Source of the DNA: DUOA01 sp012839095
Lineage (GTDB): Bacteria; Bacillota; Clostridia; Caldicoprobacterales; DTU083
Reading direction: 5' to 3'
Assembly: GCA_050951505.1 (NCBI GenBank)
Contig: JBMNJE010000011.1
Span: 434,001 to 498,000 of the forward strand
Length of the DNA stretch: 64,000 nt
The position numbers and the translations under genes were made by a program. Positions within the stretch are counted from its first letter, which is position 1. Each line of letters opens with the position of its first letter. Positions 33,994-42,100 of the stretch are shown piece by piece. The notes below the pieces were generated by a model, which was not told the DNA's origin, did not search any database, and saw only the letters and a list, made by a program, of their open reading frames with translations.

Positions 33994-34836
33994 TTGAATA
34001 TCAACTGGTATCCGGGCCATATGGCCAGGGCAAAGCGAATAATCAAAGAAAACCTGAGGCTGGTGGATATGGTCATAGAGCTTCTGGACGCCAGAATTCC
34101 AGCCAGCAGCACCAATCCTGACTTTCAAACCCTGTTTCAAAACAAAATTCGTGTGATAGTACTCAACAAAAGCGATTATGCAGATCCTCATAAGACTGAG
34201 ACGTGGAAAGATAATTATGAAAAGCAGGGTATTCCTGTCCTTCCCATTAATTCACTGAATCAGAAGGATATTCGGCAGGCAAAAAAAGTTTTGTATGATT
34301 TGGCAGATAAAAAACAGAAGGAAATAAAGCAGCGCAGGGGAATCAATAAGACCATACGTGCAATGGTTGCAGGGATCCCCAATGTGGGCAAATCAACCTT
34401 CATCAACAGCATATCGGGCAGGTTAAAGGCAAAAACCGGTGACCGGCCGGGTGTCACCCGAGATAAGCAATGGGTAAAAATAAGCCCTTTTTTTGAACTG
34501 CTGGATACCCCCGGGCTTTTATGGCCTAAACTGAGTGAGGAGCATATAGGCCTGCATTTGGCTTATACCGGTTCAATCAAGGAGGAGATCATGCAGCAGG
34601 AGGAAATAGCCTTTCGTTTTTTGGAAGAGATTGCAAAGCTCTATCCCCGGCATCTGATGGATCGTTACCAGCTGAAAGAACTCAATAAAAGGGGATATGA
34701 AATCCTGCAGGATATTTCAATTAACAGGGGATGGCTCGGGCCGGGAGGAATGCCGGACCTGACAAGAGCTGCCAAACAGGTGCTGGATGAATTTCAGTCA
34801 GGTCTGCTTGGCCGAATCACCCTGGAGCTGCCATAG
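33994..34836 (+). CDS. rbgA: Ribosome biogenesis GTPase RbgA (YlqF)
   Basis: Circularly permuted GTPase needed for late 50S assembly. The 280 residues start INWYPGHMARAKR. G4 comes first (VLNKSDYAD near residue 52), then G1 GIPNVGKSTFINS near residue 127 and G3 DTPGLLWP near residue 171, followed by a C-terminal RNA-binding helix bundle. The start is TTG 33994 with AAAGAGG upstream. It sits between lepB and rnhB. Confidence 0.96.
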   Translation: MNINWYPGHMARAKRIIKENLRLVDMVIELLDARIPASSTNPDFQTLFQNKIRVIVLNKSDYADPHKTETWKDNYEKQGIPVLPINSLNQKDIRQAKKVLYDLADKKQKEIKQRRGINKTIRAMVAGIPNVGKSTFINSISGRLKAKTGDRPGVTRDKQWVKISPFFELLDTPGLLWPKLSEEHIGLHLAYTGSIKEEIMQQEEIAFRFLEEIAKLYPRHLMDRYQLKELNKRGYEILQDISINRGWLGPGGMPDLTRAAKQVLDEFQSGLLGRITLELP

Positions 34837-34925
34837 TATTAGTGTAGCTTTTCATTTTAGAACGACAGGAAGGAGAATGCAGAAGAATATCGAAATAGAT
34901 AGGCAGGGGGGAGGAGACAATCCAT

Positions 34926-35696
34926 TTGAATATACATAGCAAAACCATTTCAGAGATTCGCAGTCTGCTAGAGGATCAGGAAACAGTACCGGAGCAACTG
35001 CTGGCAGCCATGAATAGGGACAGGCGGGCAGGTGTTAAAAAACTTCTTACAAGATATTACCGTCAGCAGGAATTCCTCAGAAGGAAACGTGAGAAAGCAG
35101 AAATGATGCTTATCGAAGAAAAAAATTTGTGGTCCCAGGGTTATTCTTTTCTTGGGGGCATAGATGAGGCCGGCAGGGGACCACTGGCAGGACCGGTTGT
35201 TTCAGCCTGCGTAATTTTGCCTGAAGGTTTCTGTTTGGACGGAGTGGATGACTCCAAAAAACTGAGTTCTGAAAAAAGAGAAATACTATACGATATTATC
35301 TGTAAAAAGGCAGTTGCTGTGGGAATAGGTATTGCTGATCATAACCAAATAGACAAGGTGAATATATACAATGCAACAGTTGAGTCCATGATTCAGGCTG
35401 TTAATGCATGCAGCCGGCAGCCGGATTATCTTCTGATTGATGCCATGCGTTTGAATAAAATTTCCCTGCCGCAGCTGTCCATTATCGGCGGAGATGCAAA
35501 ATCCCAGTCCATAGCTGCTGCCTCTGTTGTAGCCAAAGTCACACGAGACAGAATTATGGACGGCTTTGCAAAGCTCTACCCTGAATATGGATTTGACAGA
35601 CATAAGGGATACGGTACTAAAGAACACATATCAGCCATACGGACATATGGTTTATCTCCTATTCACAGACAAAGTTTTTTAACTAAAATTCTCTGA
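34926..35696 (+). CDS. rnhB: Ribonuclease HII
   Basis: Removes ribonucleotides from DNA. The 256 residues have an N-terminal extension of about 70 residues, as in Bacillus RnhB, and then the catalytic domain: GGIDEAGRGPLAGPVV near residue 77 (DEAGRG holds the first acids), DDSKKLS near residue 108, LLIDAM near residue 170 and SIAAASVVAKVTRD near residue 195. The TTG start follows a GGAGGAGA site. It is followed by comM; yraN, often between them, is missing. Confidence 0.96.
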   Translation: MNIHSKTISEIRSLLEDQETVPEQLLAAMNRDRRAGVKKLLTRYYRQQEFLRRKREKAEMMLIEEKNLWSQGYSFLGGIDEAGRGPLAGPVVSACVILPEGFCLDGVDDSKKLSSEKREILYDIICKKAVAVGIGIADHNQIDKVNIYNATVESMIQAVNACSRQPDYLLIDAMRLNKISLPQLSIIGGDAKSQSIAAASVVAKVTRDRIMDGFAKLYPEYGFDRHKGYGTKEHISAIRTYGLSPIHRQSFLTKIL

Positions 35697-35732
35697 ATGA
35701 AATCTGCAAAAAGATAAGGGGGCGCATTCTGC

Positions 35733-37259
35733 ATGCTTGCCAAGGTAAAAAGCACCGGCCTTTTTGGGATCAATGGATATGTTATAGATATAGAGACGGA
35801 CATATCAGGCGGCCTTCCCTCCTTTGACATAGTCGGCCTGGCTGACACAGCGGTTAAGGAATCCAGAGAACGGGTCCGTGCTGCCATAAGAAACAGCGGA
35901 TTTGATTTTCCTGTTAAACGCATAACGGTCAATATGGCACCCGGCGATACCAAAAAGGAGGGCTCAGCCTATGATCTGCCCATTGCCATGAGCATATTAA
36001 GAGCCAGTGGGCAGGTGGATTGGAGCGATGATTTTCAGCCCCTTTTTTTAGGCGAGTTATCACTGGATGGAAGCATCCGCCCTGTCAGCGGAGTTCTGCC
36101 CATGCTTCTGTCCGTATCGGATAATGAACACGATGCCATTCTGCCCTCAGTTAACGGGCCGGAAGCTTGCCATGTTGAAGGCATGAAGATCTATACCTTT
36201 GATCATCTCACGGAATTGATTTCCGCTTTAAATGGAGCAGCAGAGCTTCAACCTGTAAAAAAATCCAACGTACATCCCGTCAGTTCAGCGGAACCTGTTT
36301 ACGAGGATTATGCCGATGTGAAGGGGCAGGAAGCAGCCAAGAGAGCACTGAAGATTGCCGCTGCCGGCGGCCACAACCTTCTGATGATTGGGAGTCCGGG
36401 AACAGGAAAAACTATGCTGGCCAGAAGACTGCCTTCCATTTTACCTGATCTTACCTATGCGGAAGCGATTGAAACCACCAAAATATACAGCGCAGCAGCT
36501 CTCCTGGATGCGTCTGAAGGTATGATACATACAAGGCCTTTTCGCACACCTCACCATACAATATCAAACGTTGCACTGGTAGGCGGAGGAAGAGTTCCAA
36601 AACCAGGTGAAATAAGTCTTGCCCACAATGGTGTTCTTTTCCTGGATGAACTGCCGGAATTTAGAAGAGATGTTCTGGAAGTGCTGAGGCAGCCTTTGGA
36701 GGATGGAAGGATTACAGTATCCCGTGCACAGGGAACTGTTGTTTTTCCGGCAAAGTTCATGTTGGTAGGGAGCATGAACCCTTGTCCGTGCGGATACTAT
36801 GGTGATGCATCACATGAGTGCAATTGTACGCCTTATCAGATCTCCCGATATCTGGATCGATTGTCCGGGCCTCTTTTGGATCGATTTGATATTCATTTGG
36901 AAGTCAGACCGGTCAGTTTCGAAAAACTGACCGGCAACCACAAAGGAGAGACATCTCAGGATATGAAGAGGGAAGTGGACATCGCCCGGGCCATGCAGCT
37001 GGAGCGGTACAGCGATAAGAACATATACAGCAATGCTCAATTGCAGCCGAAACAATTGGAGGAATTTTGCAGATTAACCCACAGCCAGAAAAAAATGATG
37101 AAGGATGCTTTCACAGCCATGTCTCTCAGTGCGAGGGCGTATGATCGTATCCTGCGGGTTGCCAGGACAATAGCTGATCTGGATGGAGAGGAGAATATTT
37201 TGGATCATCACCTGGCAGAAGCTATACAGTACCGAAGCCTGGACAGGCAATACTGGTAG
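35733..37259 (+). CDS. comM: ComM/YifB family AAA+ ATPase
   Basis: A 508-residue Mg-chelatase-like AAA+ protein; ComM is a branch-migration helicase in natural transformation. The N-terminal Lon-protease-like domain (about 1-170: SGGLPSFDIVGLADTAVKESRERV) lies ahead of the AAA+ core with Walker A GSPGTGKTM near residue 220, FLDELPEF near residue 305 and GSMNPCPCGYYGD near residue 346, which is a zinc-binding loop. In relatives dprA follows directly; here an 8-kb block intervenes. Confidence 0.95.
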   Translation: MLAKVKSTGLFGINGYVIDIETDISGGLPSFDIVGLADTAVKESRERVRAAIRNSGFDFPVKRITVNMAPGDTKKEGSAYDLPIAMSILRASGQVDWSDDFQPLFLGELSLDGSIRPVSGVLPMLLSVSDNEHDAILPSVNGPEACHVEGMKIYTFDHLTELISALNGAAELQPVKKSNVHPVSSAEPVYEDYADVKGQEAAKRALKIAAAGGHNLLMIGSPGTGKTMLARRLPSILPDLTYAEAIETTKIYSAAALLDASEGMIHTRPFRTPHHTISNVALVGGGRVPKPGEISLAHNGVLFLDELPEFRRDVLEVLRQPLEDGRITVSRAQGTVVFPAKFMLVGSMNPCPCGYYGDASHECNCTPYQISRYLDRLSGPLLDRFDIHLEVRPVSFEKLTGNHKGETSQDMKREVDIARAMQLERYSDKNIYSNAQLQPKQLEEFCRLTHSQKKMMKDAFTAMSLSARAYDRILRVARTIADLDGEENILDHHLAEAIQYRSLDRQYW

Positions 37260-37314
37260 AGAACTCTACTTTACAGGAGATATTACGGCACAGCCTGCCA
37301 AACGCAAAGAAGAA

Positions 37315-38031
37315 TTATTGATCAAGTTCCTTCTTCATTTCCTTCAGACTTTTTGCCTTTATTCGTGATACCTTGCGTTGATTTATACCCAGCCTGGCTG
37401 CTGCCTGTTCCTGGGTCATGTCACGGAAGAAGAGAAGATAGAGTACCTTTTTTTGAAGTTCATTCAGCTTGTTGATTGCCTGCGCTAAAACCAGCTTATC
37501 CTCAATAGGCAGCCTGAAGCTTTCAAGCTCCCTATTGGAAATCTTAGATAAGTCCAGTTCATCGAAGCTTATCAGACCGCCTTTCATAACTTCAACAACG
37601 GATTCTTCCCGCAAATTCAATTTTTCGGCTATTTCAGATATGCTGGGAACCTGTCCGGTTTTTTTCAGATAATTGTCCACTGCCTGCTCTACACGGTATT
37701 GAAGTCCTTTTATGCAGCCAGGGTTGTAATATGAAGCTTCTTTTCGTATGTAATGCCTCAGTTCACCCATAATGCAATGACTGGCATAAGTAGAAAATTT
37801 TGCTCCTACATCAGGATCAAATCGATTAACCGCCTTAAGCAGGCCTTCCACTCCAACCTGATACCAGTCAGATAGATTTTTATGACCGCCGTATAATCTG
37901 ATGAAATAGTGTATTAAACCGCTGCCCGCCTCCACAATGTCGGTCAGCAGCTTGCTGCTGGGATACTTTCTATAGATGGCTATGAGGTCATCCAAATCGA
38001 GATTCTTAGATGATGGATTTTTGATTTCCAT
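37315..38031 (-). CDS. Sigma-70 family factor, SigB/SigF/SigG-like, regulon unknown
   Basis: A 238-residue alternative sigma factor. Region 2 spans about residues 35-95 (LSDWYQVGVEGLLKAVNRFDP and FSTYASHCIMGELRHYIRK). Region 3 lies at about 110-160 (VPSISEIAEKLNLREESVVEV) and region 4 at about 185-236 (LNELQKKVLYLLFFRDMTQ, then AAARLGINQRKVSRIKA). The overall layout is that of the sigma B/F/G subgroup, but no anti-sigma or anti-anti-sigma gene is adjacent, so it is not spoIIAC or the sigB operon. It converges on comM and has its own predicted promoter. The target genes are unknown. Confidence 0.85.
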   Translation of the reverse strand: MEIKNPSSKNLDLDDLIAIYRKYPSSKLLTDIVEAGSGLIHYFIRLYGGHKNLSDWYQVGVEGLLKAVNRFDPDVGAKFSTYASHCIMGELRHYIRKEASYYNPGCIKGLQYRVEQAVDNYLKKTGQVPSISEIAEKLNLREESVVEVMKGGLISFDELDLSKISNRELESFRLPIEDKLVLAQAINKLNELQKKVLYLLFFRDMTQEQAAARLGINQRKVSRIKAKSLKEMKKELDQ

Positions 38032-38063
38032 TATCTTACCCCCATTAATTACCAGCTAAGCCT

Positions 38064-38092
38064 ATTATATCGTATAAAGGTATTTGTATCAA
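38064..38092 (-). promoter_or_regulatory. Predicted promoter for the sigma factor gene
   Basis: Minus-strand TTGATA (38087-38092), 17 bp, perfect TATAAT (38064-38069), 33 bases before the ATG at 38031. Confidence 0.7.
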
Positions 38093-38124
38093 TTTTCAGC
38101 AGCCTGAGTAAGCCTGTTTTCAGA

Positions 38125-39072
38125 CTATCTATTCAACAGAAGTTCCTTCTTCCGGTAGTTTAGAGAATTTAGCTGATGCTGTGCCGCTGACTTGTTTTTC
38201 TCCAGTGCGGAAATTACACGCTGCAATGCTCCTGTCAGCCTGAGTGCCTGTTCTCTGTCGCTGCGGATTCGCTTTCTTACATTCCAATCCGTAAAGATAT
38301 TGTCAAACCAAAAGTCAACAGCCCTGGTAGTTGGATCAATTCCTGTATATTCTGCTTTCAGGTTTTCATTTATATCCTGCAGTTCTCTTCTTAGTATGTT
38401 TAACTGGGATTGCAGACGGCTAAATTCGTCTTTTGCTTTGTCTACGTGCCCATATTTTGCCATATGGGAGATTATGCCGCCTTTGAACCAAACATCATAG
38501 GTGGCCCAGCCGTCGGCTTTTCCCAAAATCTCAGTGATGCGCGTTGCGGTCTGCTTTGCTTGTCTGGCAGCAGCAATAGCTTCGTCTATTTCCTTTAGAT
38601 GTCTGCAAGTCCGATTTATATTCTGATCCAGTTCATTGAATACGTACGTTCTTTCATCAGAAGGGTTTTGTCGGAGTTCAGATTCCCGTCTCTTTAGCTC
38701 TGCTTCATAAAGCTGCCTATCCCGGCGAAGGTCTGCAATTTTTTCACCCAATTCCATTCGTTCTTTATTTAATTCCTTAAGACGTTCCACTGCCTTGTCG
38801 TATTGCAGCCCGGCCTCATCCCTATAAGTGATGGCCTGTTTTAGTCTGGATTCATATTTTCCTGTCAGTTTGAGCAGTATAACAGATAATGATTGTCTTT
38901 CAAATTTTTCCGTATTAATGGATTCTGCTTCATATTTGGCTTTGAAATGTAAAACATTTCTTTCTGCTTCAGCTATTTGTTTATTAAGTGATTTGAGACG
39001 TTCTTCCATTGCGGGCATGCGATGTAAATTATTGCTGATTTCGATTAATCGCTCCTGTTTTATCTGGCCCAC
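38125..39072 (-). CDS. Conserved coiled-coil protein of unknown function
   Basis: A 315-residue, charged protein without signal or membrane segment. Two coiled coils (about residues 1-175 and 215-310) flank a more conserved stretch, ADGWATYDVWFKGGIISHMA, followed by KYGHVDKAKDEFSRLQ near residues 180-215, and a second Trp-rich segment DFWFDNIFTDWNVRKRI near residue 255. I believe similar proteins with the ATYDVW...SHMAKYGH motif exist in other Firmicutes but I cannot name a function. The listed GTG 39072 lies too close to AAAGGAGG, so the true start may be slightly downstream. It has its own predicted promoter and precedes the sigma factor on the same strand. Confidence 0.75.
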   Translation of the reverse strand: MGQIKQERLIEISNNLHRMPAMEERLKSLNKQIAEAERNVLHFKAKYEAESINTEKFERQSLSVILLKLTGKYESRLKQAITYRDEAGLQYDKAVERLKELNKERMELGEKIADLRRDRQLYEAELKRRESELRQNPSDERTYVFNELDQNINRTCRHLKEIDEAIAAARQAKQTATRITEILGKADGWATYDVWFKGGIISHMAKYGHVDKAKDEFSRLQSQLNILRRELQDINENLKAEYTGIDPTTRAVDFWFDNIFTDWNVRKRIRSDREQALRLTGALQRVISALEKNKSAAQHQLNSLNYRKKELLLNR

Positions 39073-39138
39073 CCTCCTTTTTCACCTATATTTTTATTTA
39101 TGAAATATGACCTGCTGTTTATATCAGTCAGCAGTTTA

Positions 39139-39167
39139 AGTGTAATGGAAAAAGCTTGGAATATCAA
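39139..39167 (-). promoter_or_regulatory. Predicted promoter for the coiled-coil gene
   Basis: Minus-strand TTGATA (39162-39167), 17 bp, TACACT (39139-39144). A small hairpin CTGCTG/CAGCAG (39112-39134) lies in the leader. Confidence 0.5.
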
Positions 39168-39193
39168 TAGAGAAAGTTATTTTTTGAAATTTC

Positions 39194-39222
39194 TTGAATT
39201 CCCATGGTACATATTGTAATAT
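39194..39222 (+). promoter_or_regulatory. Predicted promoter for the gcv operon
   Basis: TTGAAT (39194-39199), 17 bp, TAATAT (39217-39222), 30 bases before gcvT. The leader is therefore too short for a glycine riboswitch. Confidence 0.5.
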
Positions 39223-39251
39223 GGAGTTGAACAGGTGGAAGGAGGGATTTT

Positions 39252-40358
39252 ATGGAACAGCTTCAAAAAACGCCTCTTTACCCCATATATAAGCAATATG
39301 GAGCAAGAGTTGTTGATTTTGCAGGCTGGGCTCTGCCGATTCAATACGAGGGCATAATACCTGAGCATCACGCTGTCAGGGAAGCTGCCGGTTTATTTGA
39401 TGTTTCCCATATGGGGGAAGTGGAGATCAAAGGTCGGGATTCGCTTTCTTTCCTGGACTATATTCTTACCAATCAGGTCAGCAGGCTGAAAAACGGACAA
39501 ATCCAGTACGCCATTATGGCTAATCAGGATGGAGGCACCCTGGATGATGTTTTGGTTTATCGCTTCTCAGAACACCATTACTGGGTTATAGTCAATGCTG
39601 CTAATCGGGTTAAGGACATAAACTGGATGAAGCAGCAGACTGATAGGTTTGATGTTCAAGTCAGAGACATATCGGATCAAATTGCCCAATTGGCAGTTCA
39701 GGGACCTAAAGCAGCTGAAATTTTGAAGGCCGCAGCCGGTGAGGCTGCAGAAGATATAAGGTTCCTGCGCTTTGTTGAATCTCTGCCGATTAACAGCATA
39801 AGCTGCCTTGTTTCCCGTACCGGTTACACCGGAGAGGATGGATTTGAGCTTTATGTTCAATGGGATGATGCTGTCCAATTGTGGGATTTCCTAATGGAAA
39901 CAGGCAGGAAGTTTGGATTGAAGCCTGCAGGGCTTGGCTGCAGAGATACCCTTCGTTTTGAAGCCTGTCTGCCCTTGTACGGTAATGAGCTGGATGAAGA
40001 TATAACGCCTCTGGAAGCCGGTTTGGGCTGGACAGTTAAGCTGGAGAAACCTAATTTTATTGGAAAGGCTGCCCTCAAGCAGCAGCTTCGGCTGGGAATC
40101 CGGCGTAAACTGGCAGGTTTTGAGATGCTGGAACGCGGCATTCCCAGAAGCGGTTATGAGGTTCGAACGGGAGACAGACAAATAGGCCGTGTAACAACCG
40201 GTTACTTCGCTCCTACGCTGGGCAGGAATCTGGGACTGGCTTTGCTGGATGCCGAGCATGCTCAGACAGGCAATACCATTGACATCATGATACGTGGAAA
40301 GGCTGTTAAGGCAGTTATCGTTCAAATGCCTTTCTACACAAAAAAATATAAGAAATAG
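39252..40358 (+). CDS. gcvT: Glycine cleavage system T protein (aminomethyltransferase)
   Basis: Releases ammonia from the aminomethyl-lipoyl H protein and makes 5,10-methylene-THF. The 368 residues include VDFAGWALPIQYEGI near residue 18, FDVSHMGEVEI near residue 50, the catalytic Asp region NQDGGTLDDVLVYRF near residue 92, and RTGYTGEDGFELY near residue 190. GAAGGAGGG precedes the ATG. It is the first gene of gcvT-gcvH-gcvPA-gcvPB, all tightly spaced. Confidence 0.97.
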   Translation: MEQLQKTPLYPIYKQYGARVVDFAGWALPIQYEGIIPEHHAVREAAGLFDVSHMGEVEIKGRDSLSFLDYILTNQVSRLKNGQIQYAIMANQDGGTLDDVLVYRFSEHHYWVIVNAANRVKDINWMKQQTDRFDVQVRDISDQIAQLAVQGPKAAEILKAAAGEAAEDIRFLRFVESLPINSISCLVSRTGYTGEDGFELYVQWDDAVQLWDFLMETGRKFGLKPAGLGCRDTLRFEACLPLYGNELDEDITPLEAGLGWTVKLEKPNFIGKAALKQQLRLGIRRKLAGFEMLERGIPRSGYEVRTGDRQIGRVTTGYFAPTLGRNLGLALLDAEHAQTGNTIDIMIRGKAVKAVIVQMPFYTKKYKK

Positions 40359-40369
40359 GAGGAATTATC

Positions 40370-40753
40370 ATGAGAATACCAGACGGGCTCTATTTTTCCA
40401 GGGAGCATGAATGGGTGAAGGTGGAAGGCGGCCTGGCAAGGGTTGGGATTACGGATTATGCACAGGATGAGCTGGGCGATGTAGTATATGTGGAGCTTCC
40501 GGAGCCTGAAAGCGCGTTTCAGGCAGGAGATACCTTCGGTGTCGTTGAATCGGTGAAAGCTGCATCAGATTTATATGCACCTGTGAGCGGCAAAGTAGTG
40601 GATGTAAATGGTGAAGTAGCGGATGATCCCGGGCAAATTAATGAAGATGCTTACGGCAGCTGGCTGATTGTGTTGGAAATGTCTGACAGCAGTGAACTGG
40701 ATGAACTTCTTTCTCCGGCAGATTATGAGAAATGGTGCGCCGAGGAGGGCTGA
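40370..40753 (+). CDS. gcvH: Glycine cleavage system H protein
   Basis: The lipoylated shuttle of the glycine cleavage complex, 127 residues. The lipoyl Lys is in VVESVKAASDLYAPVSG (near residue 64). HEWVKVEGGLARVGITDYAQ near the N terminus and the C-terminal GSWLIVLEM are typical. AGGAGG precedes the ATG. The partner L protein (dihydrolipoamide dehydrogenase) is not encoded in the window. Confidence 0.97.
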   Translation: MRIPDGLYFSREHEWVKVEGGLARVGITDYAQDELGDVVYVELPEPESAFQAGDTFGVVESVKAASDLYAPVSGKVVDVNGEVADDPGQINEDAYGSWLIVLEMSDSSELDELLSPADYEKWCAEEG

Positions 40754-40756
40754 TTA

Positions 40757-42100
40757 ATGTTTCCTTATTTGCCTGCTACACCGGAAGATGAGAAGATTAT
40801 CCTGGAGCGTCTGGGTTTGAACGCGACAGAGGAGATATTCAGAGACATTCCTGAATCAGTAAGGCTGAAGAGAGACCTGAAACTGGATGACCCTAAATCT
40901 GAACTGGAAATGGGACTAATCCTGAAATCACTGAGCCGAAAAAACTGGAATGCTGATAGTGTGCCAATGTTTTTAGGGGCAGGTGTTTATGACCACTATA
41001 TCCCTTCCACTGTGCGTTTTGCCGTCAGCAGATCTGAGTTTTATACAGCATATACGCCATACCAGCCGGAGATTAGCCAGGGTACTCTGCAGGTAATTTT
41101 TGAGTATCAGACCATGATATGCAATTTAACGGAAATGGACGTTTCCAATGCTTCTCTGTACGATGGGGCCAGCGCTGCAACTGAAGCAGCATTCATGGCT
41201 GCCGAAAGTACCCGGCGCAGACAGATACTGGTATCTGAAACCGTTCACCCCGATACCCGCAGGGTATTGTCTACGTACATGGGGCACAGAGGACTGGAGC
41301 TAATCACCATTCCAATGAAGGACGGCGTCACGGATTCAGAGAGAATGAGGGATGCAATCAGCGACAAAACTGCTGCAGTACTTATTCAAACTCCAAACTT
41401 CCTGGGATATCTGGAAGAAATAACAGAAGTTGAGAAGCAGATACATAAAAACAAAGGATTGCTTATTCTCTCTGTTGATCCCATTTCTCTGGGTTTGTTC
41501 AAGAGTCCGGGCGAATGGGGTGCCGATATTGCCATCGGCGACGGCCAAAGCCTGGGAAATTCCATGTCATTTGGCGGTCCGGGGCTTGGCTTTATGGCAT
41601 GCACCAAAGCACTGATGAGGAAAATGCCGGGCCGAATAGTAGGGCAGACCCGGGATATTGACGGAAACAGGGGCTTTGTATCTACTCTGCAGGCCAGGGA
41701 ACAGCATATTCGAAGGGAAAAGGCCACGTCAAATATATGCTCCAATCAGGCATTGAATGCACTGGCTGCTACTGTGTATTTGACTACCATGGGTAAACAT
41801 GGGCTGCAGGAAGCTGCACGGCACTGTTATGACAAAGCTCATTATGCAGCATCTTTGATAACTGAATCAGGAAAATATCAGTTGGCGTATAAAAAGCCCT
41901 TTTTCAAGGAATTTCCCATTATAAGCACAGTTACTGTTCATAAAATACAGAGCGGGCTGCTTCAAAAAGGAATGATTGGCGGTTATTCATTAAATCAGGA
42001 CTATCCCGCACTGCAGAATGGAATCCTGTATTGTGTGACTGAAAAGAGAACAAAACAGGAAATCGACTGCCTGGTACAGGCTCTGGAGGAGATAGAATGA
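40757..42100 (+). CDS. gcvPA: Glycine dehydrogenase (decarboxylating) subunit 1
   Basis: The N-terminal half of the split P protein, 447 residues. It begins MFPYLPATPEDEKIIL. MFLGAGVYDHYIPSTV near residue 74, YTPYQPEISQGTLQ near residue 97, and NASLYDGASAATEA near residue 133 are conserved. Together with subunit 2 it decarboxylates glycine and loads H protein. It starts three bases after gcvH and overlaps gcvPB by ATGA. Confidence 0.97.
   Translation: MFPYLPATPEDEKIILERLGLNATEEIFRDIPESVRLKRDLKLDDPKSELEMGLILKSLSRKNWNADSVPMFLGAGVYDHYIPSTVRFAVSRSEFYTAYTPYQPEISQGTLQVIFEYQTMICNLTEMDVSNASLYDGASAATEAAFMAAESTRRRQILVSETVHPDTRRVLSTYMGHRGLELITIPMKDGVTDSERMRDAISDKTAAVLIQTPNFLGYLEEITEVEKQIHKNKGLLILSVDPISLGLFKSPGEWGADIAIGDGQSLGNSMSFGGPGLGFMACTKALMRKMPGRIVGQTRDIDGNRGFVSTLQAREQHIRREKATSNICSNQALNALAATVYLTTMGKHGLQEAARHCYDKAHYAASLITESGKYQLAYKKPFFKEFPIISTVTVHKIQSGLLQKGMIGGYSLNQDYPALQNGILYCVTEKRTKQEIDCLVQALEEIE

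Noticed and set aside
39073..39251. Glycine riboswitch upstream of gcvT
   Set aside because: No aptamer-like conserved blocks were seen, and the predicted promoter leaves too short a leader.
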